The notes beneath the pieces were generated by a model. That model saw nothing but the letters and a program-made list of their open reading frames with translations, did no database searches and was not told where the DNA came from. This document shows positions 27,393 through 40,272 of a stretch of 64,000 nucleotides of DNA, piece after piece. This DNA comes from Helopsaltes ochotensis (lineage: Eukaryota; Chordata; Aves; Passeriformes; Locustellidae): the NCBI GenBank assembly GCA_013400155.1, contig VXBM01000045.1:1769793-1833792 (forward strand). Reading direction: 5' to 3'. A program made the translations under genes and the position numbers. How positions within the stretch are numbered: position 1 is the stretch's first letter; every line of letters begins with the position of its first letter.

Positions 27393-30300
27393 CTAGAAGA
27401 ACAAAGACAAGCTTAGCAAGAAAGTGTTTCACCTCACTTAACAGCTCTTTCATAATGATCATAAACAAAGAAAAGGAAAAATCAATATTTAGCAGCATGC
27501 ATGAATTGTATACTTGAGATTTGAGCAGTTGCCACACTGGGAGTGCACATGGACAATTCACACATGTGACTGGGTTTCTGAACTTGCTTGCATTGACATG
27601 TATCAGATTCTCTGCAATAACTCTACAGCAATCAAGGTTTCAGATTCTCTCCTGCATTGGGGATAGCTGTCTGCTCTGCTAGATCTAGTGCTAAGCCTAA
27701 AAGAGGTGGGGGACAGACTGTAAACACAACTGAGATCAGAGAATGGACTGAGGTGGGTAAGAAACAAGATTCTTTCCCAATGGACAAAGCAGGAAAGGAT
27801 TGACACCTGAGCCTGCAAAAAATGTTGATGATCTCAAGTACTGTAACCATGTCCAGGATGCAGTGGTACACATCAATACAGACCCTTTTCTTGACAGAAG
27901 GTTCCTTGAAAAAGGAAAATTGAATTATATGCAACTCACAGTTTTCAAATGGGCAACTCTAGGTTCAGTTTAAAGCCACCAAAACATACAGAATCACTGC
28001 TCCTCATTGAATGGGATCAATCAGCTCACTGGGAAATTACAGGCTCTGTCTAGAAGGCTGAGTTTACTGTAATACTGGCAAAACATTTGTCTTTCTCCTT
28101 GCCATCATAGTTTAATGAGAACCATGAACTGTTCAAAAAGGCACAGAAATATTTACCAGTTGTAATCACACTACTCCATGTTAAAAATCTAGAGACTTGT
28201 GCAAAGTTGCTCCAAATAACTACCATTTTGTACAAAGCTTGTGAAATGTCTTCTGAGCTCACTTTTTTTTTAGCCCATCTTCCAAAAGCACCTACGTTAA
28301 AACTTATCTCAACATATTGGTGTGGGAAGGAATTTGTGGCATGTGAATGCAGATCTTACTGCTGGCCTTCTTTCCTGCGGCCCATATCGCAATTACAGTG
28401 GAGAGGAATTCACATCTGGGAAGATGCAGGCAGCAGATGAAGCCCTGCCAGCAGCAGATGAATCTGTGCATCTCAGATGCAGCGGCCAGTCCTCAGAGAC
28501 CAGCTCATCCTCTCTCTGGATTGCATCAGCTGGCTCCAGCACTCCTAGCAGATTACAGACAATCTAAACCTCGTGTCACTCTGAACTACTATCCAGGCAC
28601 GCTTCCTGCAGCCAAAAGCTGCTCTAACACTGCTACAGACTTGGAAAACTTGTAACACTTCATTGCACTTGAATAAGTTTGTTATCGTTTCGGATACATT
28701 ACTGATGGTCAACAATAAAGCTTCAGCTCTTGTTTCTCAGTTTATGTGCATAATAGGCTGAAATAAAATGAATTACAGCAATACAGTACTGAAATGAACA
28801 TTAAACTGAATCAAGCTCATGCTTTAGTTGAGAAATTAGTATTTAATCTCACAGAAAAGCACTACTGATGTGGATACACACCAGATAGTGTTAGTTTGAC
28901 TACCACTGTATAATGTTAATTTTGGGCTGACAAAGACTAATCTTGCTTTTCTTATGGGCTTTTTCTCACCAGTCTGTTCCAAATGTTTGAGAAAAGAAAG
29001 GACAAGGGCAAGTGAAGATTTCCTGAATTGACCTCATTGCTTTTTCATTAAAAAACACTGTATACAATAAAATACACATGGAGAGTACATATAAAACATG
29101 TAAGTCCACACATGCATCTACTGGAAAATTGCTGAATTCATACCCTTATGGCTTTCCCTTTATGTACTAAAGTATTCTTTCAACTACTGCAGTCTTTATC
29201 AGCTATGAAATTTTCATGGCTTTATTTAATACCTTGTAGTCTAGTGGAAAGGAAATGTTTCTTTCAATGGATTTTCATTTCAGGAACGTTCTGATAAGTT
29301 ATCATACCTGTTATACGAGGATACACAGAAAATATTTGCAGGCTCCATTCCTCAAACACTTATTTTAATTTCAAATTAGGCTCCATTGTGATGGCAAAAT
29401 AAATACAATTTTGTTTATAATTTTCTTACCTGTCTCGACTTCTACGAGAAGGGAAAGCAGCATTACAGCCCTCAACTGTGCAAATATGCATTTCTTTGAG
29501 ATGTACATTTTTGAAATGCATTTTTACACTGTAAGGGTTTTTAAAAGTCTTCTTACAGATGTCACAATGAAAGCGGCTTTCTTCCTTCTGAATCCCTAGT
29601 GCATGTTGACTGACATGATCCATATCTTTAGAGTCTTCAAAACAAGGAATGGCAGCACCCCTGTTTGACAAAGTGCTGAAAAAGCCCCCGGTCAGCAAGT
29701 GGTGTTGCAATTCAGGGCAGTCATTTTTAGGAATCCTGTGCTTTGACTGCTCTTTAATATACATGGGGGGTTCAGTCATTGGTTTTATAACATCACTGTG
29801 GTGGTGTTTTGGATCTTCATATATAATCTCATGGGAAACTATTTTTAATGGTTGGTTTTCTTCTGGTTTAACCTCTTTCTCACAGTGTTGCAATTCATTC
29901 TCAGAGATATCCTCGATGTATTTGTTATTTGGCGCAAAGACAGATTCAAAATACTTTGGGCCCTCTACCCCAGAGAGAGATTTCCATGAATTACCTGAAT
30001 GGGGGTGCTTTTCCACCCTGTCGGTCACCCGCTTCTCTATCTTATGCTCACAGGTCTCAAGCTCTCCATCGCTTACCCCCTGCAGACGTGAATCATCTTC
30101 AGAACTGGCAACATCACTACTTTCATTGGGTGTCTCAACAGCTTCTTTCTCTATCTTAATGGGCATACTGGACTTACGAGATTTCTTCTTGGGGAGCATG
30201 TCAAATGGCAATTCATTGGAAACAAGCTGCTCTGGTATTGAGGAAGAAACGAGAGGCAGAGACGGAAGAGTACCTGGAGTATTGGCAAGCTCAGCTGGTG

Positions 30301-33300
30301 TGACTGGACTACGGTAAAAAGGAAGAACAGGCTGTACTGTCTTCAGGTTTGGAAAGAGGACACCGTTATGTCCAATACTGGAAAATCCAGCCTGGCCTTT
30401 TGAATCTGTACAAGAGCTGGCATAGCTGGAAATAGTTCTGCTATCCGGAGTTAAAATTGTGAATTCTGTCCTTTTACTATCTCCAGGTCCAGCAATGGTC
30501 AAACCATTTCTTAGATCTTTATCCCTGTTATTTCTGTTCATTGGCATATGGAGTCTGGGGTTAGGATTTGCACTGTGACGATTTCGACTACGCAGCGAGC
30601 TAAACACCATATTGCAGCCCTCAATGGTGCATTTGTGCTTTATCTTCAGATGAACAGCATTGTAATGTATTTTCAAAGTACCTTTGTCATAAAATGTTTT
30701 TTCACATGCAGTGCAGAAGACACGCCCTTTCCTTGGCCCAGCATTTTTTTCAACAGATTTCATTTTGTTTTCTGGAGATAGTGCTGTCATTTCAAGCTTG
30801 GCTGCTGTATTATGTGAACTGGAATCACTTAAAAGGGCATCATCTTCTGTTTTAGTGACATCTGGACCATTTATGCTCCTCTCATTTTCAACTTGAAATG
30901 GTGCAGAACTAGAAGTTAAGAAACTGCTTTCAGAAAATGGCATCTGAAGATCTTGTTTGGTTTCGTTGCTATGGTCTTGACCTTGCTCAATCAAATGTCT
31001 TTCTGGTGGTGAACCTATCAAAGGTGGAGGCACTGGACTGAAAAACTGAAACGGCAGCATGAAGGCCATATTATTTACAATATTCTCAAAGGGATGAATG
31101 TTGGTGGGACTAATTTTGTCCAAGGAAGCAGAAAAATTAGGACTGTGTGGGTTGCAGCTCTCAATGAATGCCCTAATATCCAAATTGGCAGTTGGTGGTG
31201 GTATTATGATCGACTGCCCTTCTTTCTCTTGAATTGCCATTAACTCTACAATGGACTTAGTTTCTCCAAAGCGAAGAAACTGCTGCAAAGTAGCCAGTTC
31301 TTCTTCAGTGGTCATTATGCTCCAGTGATCCAGCACCTTTCCTGAAGCATCCTAAAGCCAAAAATAGTGAAATGAGTTAGACATCAGTTAAGGCAAACAA
31401 AAACCATCTCCCCTCAAACCTCTCATTTTTTTCAGGGATTGGAATTTCTTCTCTAGCAAAAAATTAAAAACATCCCATTTAATGAGATTAATGCAAATTC
31501 TGTGATAATCTCATCCAAATTTTACCACATTAGTGATATTATTTCTTCCTGAACTGACATGAATACTTTCCAATAAACTATTTTTTTTTCCACAAAAATT
31601 AAGACACGTTATTTGAACAACAGAGTATCCTGTAAGCACAGACAGCAGAGATGGAGCAATCAGACCAAGATTTACCTCCTCATTTAAGTCAAGTATTCTT
31701 TCATTGCAAGTTTAATAATCTTCCAAGCAGCTAAGATCAGAGAACAAATGAACCTATATTGATCTATTGCCAGTTTTCACTGAGCACAGCTGTAATTACA
31801 CTAGTGTTGGAGTTCTTTCAAACTCTAGCTATGCCTAACTTTTCCCAATAACTACAATAAATATTTTATCACAGAACATGTATTTGATGGCCTACTGAGA
31901 TTTTTCACAGTGCATGTAAGAGTTTCTAAGATGATGAAGAACGTAACATTATAAATTTTTCATGTGATAGAGGTTCAAGGTAATTGATTCCATATTTTTA
32001 ATCCTAACACTAAAAAGCAAGATTATCAAGACCATTAAATATTGATTCACGTCATAATGTAAGATCATAATGTTACTTTACATAAAAGGTAACTTCCACA
32101 GCAGCAAGGACTAAGTGTAAGCACATAGGGCCAAATACACTCTGGCTGCAGCTCCAGTAAGGTGGGTAGCACTACCAGAGATGAATATTTTCCCTGGTGT
32201 TTTAAATAAGGGTAACTTTATTTCTTGATGTATTATTCTGCTGTATAAAAGCAAACCCACTGTTTAAATAATACTGGAACAAATTCTAAAGCCTTTACTT
32301 TGATACATTACCAGTAACTTTTGATTTTTATTTTTGCTTACCTTTGTTGTTAGTTTTGAGCAAGTAGAAAGACTTAAATTAATTCCAGCTAAAAACAAGA
32401 GCAATCACCAGAAACCCACCTTTTCTTTTCTGGCATTTAGCTTGTACAGGTCTATTAGTGCCTTTTGGATTTGCCACACTGTTAACACATTGTGAGCCAC
32501 TGAGAAAATTAAGCTAGAAAACTACTTAACTATCATATTTCTATTTTAAAAGCCCCTCTAAATACCTGTAGCACATATCCACGTATATAATCCTGCAGTG
32601 TCCAATCCAGAGCATGGAGAATCTGTATCACCTCTTCCTGCTTCAGAACACTGAAAAGCCGATCGAGCAGAATTTTAAGACGCACAGGAATGGCTTGGGT
32701 TCCGTACAACATGAGGCTACTGATATCAAAGACAACATTGGATTGAACTATTTCTACTTGGCTTGATGGGTAGAGGTTTGGAATCCTTAGTTTGCTCAGG
32801 GCTGAAAATAAAAATCACAAAATGTAAATGAACTTGAGTCCTGAGAAAAGAAAATGGAATGCAACTAATACTGGGGTGGGGGTTGAGGAATGACATAAAA
32901 AACATGTAATAATTATGAGGATCCTAAATGGTTTTCTATAGATTGTAAAAACAAATATTACCATGTGCTACCCATCCATGCCGGCATTGGTCACATTGTC
33001 GCTGATTTATTTTCCCCGGTTTGAAACACTGACAACTACAGTTCACGAGAGTGCACCGGATAGCCTGGAGATCAATGGAAAGCATGATAGGTAATATATA
33101 AGCACTGTTCAGAGTGTGCAGATTATACATCTACAGTACCCCCATAAAATCCACATGAAGACAGAGTTAACATACCAGCACAGACCTATCAACGTGCAAT
33201 GTAAGTAATCCAGGCAAAGCCTGAGTTACACAAGGCTAACTCTGCCTGGAAAAGTCAACAGCAAAAACACCACAGTAATATGGAAGCAGAATATTTAACA

Positions 33301-36300
33301 ATATACACAGCAACACTTCTGTGGATTTATTTAGGCTGAAGCACCTTCATAATAATTATTGTTATAAATTATGAATTCATCTAAGTTATGATCGTTTTCT
33401 CAGGAAGGTTTGAAAACAAAGCTGTACAGATGAAAGACCCCCTCTTGCAGTTTAGCTGGAACTCCATACTGCAATACAGCAAGTTCTAATGAGTAATGAA
33501 TCAGCTCGGCACAGATGCCATACCCTACACACCCAGAATTCACATGGAGTATTTGTATTCTGTCAAAGAGACAGGAGTTCACTAATGTAAACTCAGTAAC
33601 AAAGTTCACCAAAAAGTACTCCAACGCTTCTAAACACATTTTGTAAGGGAAATGCTTGAAAGCGAAATAGAGCACACACAGAGCAACCAGTTGCACAGTT
33701 CAATTTGTACATCACTTTACTCTCACCAAGGTCAGCTATAATGCAAATCAAATTAGTATTCAGATGTCCCTAATCAATGGGGTGATACAAACTTGCTTCC
33801 TGGAATATATGATTTCTTCTGTGTGTGCCCATCTGCTGGAGAAGGCAAACAGACAACTTGGAGGTCCTACTTAAAGCTCCAGAGGGATTTGCTACAGAGT
33901 AAAGCTTTTGCAGGATTCTGCGCTGCTTGGATCTGGCACTGAGAACAGTTCCTGCATAAATACAATCTTTATTGAGGGAGGGAAGGCAAAGAAATTGATG
34001 TGCAGAAAGTCTTCACTGGAATAATAAAGAAAAAGATCATGCAATTATAAAATGTTGGAATTTTTCTGCTTTTAAATTAATGTTCCCTCTCCTAAGGTTT
34101 TATGTAAAATGGGGACTTTCACTCTCAAAATACCCATAGGATTAAGATAAGATTTGAAGAAAAAAACGAAACATGGCATTCCCACACTGGCACTTTAGAA
34201 AACATACAAGAAAGCCTGACTGTCCAAAAACTTGCTAAGAAAGATGGATGCAAGAAACATTTAAACTCAAAATTACATGGCAGAAAGTTAATTTCACTGA
34301 GATTTGCAATGGGCATTTCTTTAGACTTGAAGAATCTGGCTGACCCAGGGCAGAAGAGGACATTGCATGCAAAAGGTAACTATAAACAAGCCTGTTCATG
34401 ACATTTGGATGCCTAGCGTTGTCACAGTAATGGATTTGGAGTGAGATTTTAAAATCTCAGTATCTGGCTTATCCAGGAGTTACCTTACATGCACATCTCC
34501 AAACTGCAGTGACTTGATGCTGAGGTTTGCCTGCATTTGAAGAACTGGAACAAGTGGCAACAGGGCTCTTGAAATCTCTGAATCACTTTGCCTTTAATCT
34601 TTTAAAGGAGCCATTGCAAAATCCTGTATTCTTGAGAAAAGCTCTGTGTTCCCCATAAAGTCATAAAATAGACATCAATAACCTAGGCAGTGTCAATTGC
34701 TTCATTTTAATGGAGGATATATTTTCACTTAGATGCTAAAATACTTCCATCTAACAATAAAAAGCCATAAATTTCTTATTGAAAGGTTGGGGGAAGAAAA
34801 GGTGTAGTTGACTGCGGATTCCTTTCTACCACAAGACATCAAACAATAATGCACTTCGAGTCTTCTGCCTCTCTGCATACATAATATTCTGTGACTTGCC
34901 TGGACTGAAGCCCTTCCACAGGCAACCCTGCTAGGTTCAGTAAGGTACAGTACATTCCATAAATGCATCTTTTACATTCCCTTCAGACAAAATTACAAAA
35001 GAGTACTTCCTTTTTCTGCAAGAAGTAACAGAAATCTGCGCAATGAAAAAAGCTGTCACGCTGATAAGTTAATTGAGATTTCAACATTTTTTTCATTCCT
35101 TTTCCTTTGCACATGTTCCACAAACCACTGACCTTTAAAACTATTTTTTATATTTAATTTGTGTACGTGGACAAGAAAGATACATCACACCAAATTTTGC
35201 ATTTCACAGCTTTCTGTAAGAGCCTTCTTCTATACAATACATGTGTTTATTTTGCTTTCCTGTGTATGTGTAGAGGACTGCACATGCCAAAACAGGAACA
35301 AGTAAAAGGAGGGCATTTTATTTTACATATATGAAAGCAGCTGTTACAAAAGGAGTAGAGTTCCCCCTCTATTCTAAATATTGAACTCAACCTCTCTCAA
35401 GTCACGTTATTGCTTCTGGAAACCAGAAGGAGTTAGCTTGCATCCTGCTAACATATCAAAGGTGCACCTTCGAATCAGGGATGTGTTGCTGACTTAAAAA
35501 AAGATTTGAAAGAATCCCTAAGAAGAAACAACAGTGATTTTTCAGGTTTTTAGCACTTCCCTTCATTTGTGCTTGTCACAGTCTGTGTCTCCTAAAGCTT
35601 TTCTAGCAACGCTTATAATAATATAATAATATATTTAATATAGTCACAGAGTATATATAACAGAGAAAAATAAACTTCTGAAATAATCAGTGAATCACAA
35701 TTTTAAATTGTCACTGTTCAGCTTAAAAAGGTATTAGTAAAAAATGCATTTTGATTAGCTCCCAAATTAACACATATTGGACTTTATTGGAAAGAAATTC
35801 AGCAAAACTTCAGGAAAATAATACCCCTTGTTTTTTGCCCGTTAATCCTACTATCCTTAATACGCCTATTCTAAGGTACTGTAATTATATCAAGTCTTTT
35901 AATAAGCTTTATTTTCCCAACAAGTGGAACGTACACACAATTTCATTCTGCAGAACAAAGGAAAAACTTTCTGTATTGCAGATGTAAAGCTTGAAAATTA
36001 TAATTAAAGGATTGAAAATCCTTTAGACGGAAATTAGAGTGGAAATTTTTTAAAGCACAATCCTTTCATTCACATCATTTTTTAATTTCATTTTCTAGAA
36101 ACAGAAGGCACATGGTCTAAAAAACTAAATCTTATGCTATCATCAAGGATCTTGGTATTGCTTTCCAGTCACTCTCTCCTTCACAAATGGATCTTTCTTA
36201 AACCATTATCAGCCCCACTGTCTTAATTCTTTAAAAAAACAGAGTTGAAAAGACTGATCAAAATGCTCTGTGGTTTTACCAGCATGACCGTGGGAAATCT

Positions 36301-39300
36301 AAATACTGAACTTTAAATAAAAATGACACCTCATTACAAGACAGACATTAACCATTAAACTGGTCACTGAAAAACATCTAACTACTAATCATTGAATCTT
36401 AACATCTGCTGTCTGAAAGTCACGCCTGTTCACATCCTTTTTTTGCCAGATATTGATGTGGCTTCAATTATGCTTCAAAAGTTACTGAATGTTTCTTTGC
36501 AACCCACTCACAGGCCTCACAGCTAAGGAAAAGCCCAGGCTAATGGGACATACTCATGCTGATTCTGGGTATATAATCAGGCTTCATTTCACAAAGCAGG
36601 TTGGAGAAGGTCTCCTGGGACCTATATTCACTTGCAACATACAACAGGTTTTAAAAAAAGCAGCAAGACAAGAAGGGCCCTATAAGTGTATCCAATCTCA
36701 TTCAGTGTTAAGTGGGTTCTGGTTTGACAGCACTTTGGCTTGGGAAATAAATTAAGAAGCAAGGAACTATTGAAGACCTTGTCAGGACTGAGTTGGAGAT
36801 CTCTGCTCGAGCAGGAAAGCTTCTCTGGGTCTCTGCACGCAGCAAGGGCTGTAAGTGCAGACACCAGTAACACGGAAGAGCAAGTCCCAGATTACCCTGG
36901 TGCTATTTAACAACAGAAATGCACAGGTCACCACCCTCACTTCTGGCACTTTCTGGCATTTAAGAAAAACCTTTGCCGTTTTTGTACAAAGTTTCTCCCT
37001 TCTTTAAAAACTGTTGGGCTTTTTTCAAGCTACTGCCATCACATTAAGAGCTTGAGAGCTTTCCTGCTCTGTTGTGAGGATTACTGACAAAATGGTGTCA
37101 CTGATGCCATGTTACAGGAATATATTTTGCAGGCAATGCCTAGAAATTTCTATCAGTTTAAAATGCAAGTTTGAAGAAGGAATAGGATTTACATGAAGAG
37201 AAACTTTCATTAGATGAGCTATAGAAGATAGCTATAGCTTTCATTCCTCTCTCTTGAGGGTTTCTAGCAACAAGCTGTATCTCCTATGGCCATCTCATAT
37301 CATCACTGGTAATCCCACTGAACATACGTAACCCACCATATCTTAAATTAAAAGTACAGCCACAACTAACTCAAAGGCCAAATCCAAATCTGTGTGCACC
37401 TTTCACAAAGAACAGCAACTATAAATGAGTGTGAAGTTGCCCTTCTCATCCATCTTTTTCTTTCCTGTTTTTATTATTATCCACCAGGTTTCTTGTGTTT
37501 GCAGAGTTTAAATAAGTTTCTTCTTCATCAGTGAGTTACATTTGATTACTTTTGTGTTTGAATCCTTTGCACAACCACTGAAAGCAGAGACAAATCAAAA
37601 ACCCCTTATCATAAGCATCTTTCTCAGTGCCATCCTTTTCCACATGATACGATGAGCAAAGCTTTGCTTTGTCCATTGTTTGTCAGGCAACTTTTGCCAC
37701 TTTCCCTTGGGATATATTCTGCTGATAAATAACACTGTCTGTCAGTTTTGTCATGATTTAAAACAACTTCTCAACTTACATTTTGTTCACCTTACTTTCA
37801 CTGTATCACAAACCAGTTTACCCATATCAGACTAGTATCTGCAGTTTTATCCATCCCACATGTATTTGTATCCCCCTTGTCCACTCTATAGCAATAATTA
37901 GCCCTTAGGTCTGTTCTTCTGAAGACAAACTTCAGATTTTGATACACTGTTAAGCTCTCTGTAGTTTACTGGAACTAAAATATATACCAGTGTGTTCCAC
38001 ATACAATCACAAAACGTGATAGGCTGCTCTAGATGGTTTAAGTACTTGTTGAAGACATAGCCCAACAATTAGGCATGAAATCCATGTTGATACTAAATCT
38101 GTTAGATTAAGCACCTTGTACCTCTAATTGTTCCTTGAAAGTTTCAATGTACTCCCAGCTTAGTAAGGGCTCTGAATCCCGTTTGCCTGTGGAGACCATT
38201 AGCAGGGCCCCTGCAGCATCTTCAAGGAAAGGCTCTGGGCCATTTTCTCCTTCCTGACATGCTCACTTCAAAGAGGTAACAAGATGCCTGGAGGATGGAC
38301 AGAATTTGGAAGCCCTTTGCTGCCTGTAAGTGGAGCTGGGCAGACACACGGGGAACGGGAAAGGGAGGAAGAGTGCACTGCAGCACACAGATGTGCACAG
38401 GTCTGACAGCACGGCCCAGCTGAGAGTTACTCTGCACAAAGACTTGGCCCATGCTACAACTTGCACATGTTCAGCTCAGCATTGTGGTGGTTCCTTCTGT
38501 CACGTGTTTAAGGTTCTGGAAAGATCCCACCACCACAGCACAACACTGCCTGCCTTTCACAGTCTGAGCCCCTGAACAAAGGGATTTCCATTCAACTACA
38601 TTTCCACCTACTCTACTACACTTGGTTGCTGCAAGTTCCATTATTTCTATACTAAAGTTTAGAAACATTTAAAATAAATACACAGAATTATTAGAATAAG
38701 AAAAAGGTCCTTATAAGATTTCTAATTATATTGGACTGAATGCGCATATTATTTCTACAGTCTTATATCAAAAAACTTGTTTCTTACAAAGTAACAGCTC
38801 CTATTAATAGTTATTTAATAAACATAAGTAACAACAAACAACTTTCCTAAAAAGCAAACAAGCTTTTCAGCTTGTTGTATCCAGAAAACATATCTGGTAT
38901 CTTCTGTATTTTGAGCTTTTAATTAGGTAGAGAAAAGTTGTACAGAGATGTGACAGACTAAATACTCCAACCTTCTCCATTCAGACACATAAAAAATGCT
39001 GGCTCAAGATGATTCATATGACAAACTCCTTATTAGTAAAATAATTTAGCAAAATTATTGTCCTCTGCTTAAGAGACCGATTAGGAGACAGATTGGAAAG
39101 GTGGAGGTGGGCCACAATTTGCTTTTTACAGTGCCACTAAACACAAAGTTACACTCACAGCTCAGTTCCTAAACTGATGATGGCTCCTCTGTAATCTGGC
39201 TGGTTTTCATTCACTCCAACCATCTATTCCTACCAAGATTAGGAGGTGCAAGAACCTTTGAAAAGTCCAGACAAAAAGCTTTTGTTTCAGAGGCCAACCA

Positions 39301-40241
39301 TGGATTTAGAAATTGAACTTAACACCTATTCTACTGAAAGTTTTGGCTGGTGCAGCTACTACTCAACTCCCACTTACCCCTGTTCTGTAGGAGAAATATG
39401 TTATGATTTTTTTCTAGAAGTACATAGAGGTCACAAGTTGAATACATTTTTTCGGTAAGACAATGGACTACAACCTATTAATTATCTGGATCCTTATGTA
39501 TATATCCATACTTTTTATTTGGGGTCAGACACCGAAACCTGACCTCCTTTTAAACATCCACAGCCTAAGAATACACATAATCAGGATATTTACAACCCGG
39601 AGCCTGCAGCAAGTTGCATTACCCCATTACCCTCTCCCTCAGTGGGGCTGAACAAAACCAATTTTGGCCTAGAATTTGACCAAATCTCTCTTGTGCGGGC
39701 AACTGAGCATCTTGAGTTGAGAACATGTAATTTTCCTTATAAAAATTGACTAAAATGTCCTCAAACCCAGACAAAAACGTGAGGAGAGTGAATAAGCTCA
39801 GTAAGATAGAAGTGAAATTAGGTAATACCTTCACAGGATGGCATCACTCTGTCAAACCAACCTTTCCTGTGGATTTAAAAAAACAGTCCCCATGTCAGCA
39901 TTTTATTGAAAAGTTTTTCTGTGTGAGAAGAGTTCTAGGGGTGAGGAGCTGAGACAAGAGACTGAGCTAAACACAGCCTCACAACCCAGAGCCGTTCGGG
40001 CCCCGTGGCAGCTCTGGCGGCCGAGGGAGAGGAGCTCGGGGCACTCTCGGGCACTGCAGCGGGCAAGGAAGCGCACGGAGCTGTTGCTGAGAAAGGCAGC
40101 CACGCTACAAGGCCAAGCTTTAATCACAGCAGAACTTGTGGGATGAAAATCACTCCTCATGCATGTCACTTACCCTACAGGGCCCCTTAGGGCAACTCTT
40201 GTTAATGGCACTGTCAAAATAATTATAAAGAGAGAAGAATG

Positions 40242-40272
<31 letters not shown>

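Noticed and set aside
29649..30317. A 222-codon open frame on the plus strand
   Set aside because: It is exactly antisense to BNC1 exon 4, whose coding identity is certain, and its peptide has no recognisable domain.
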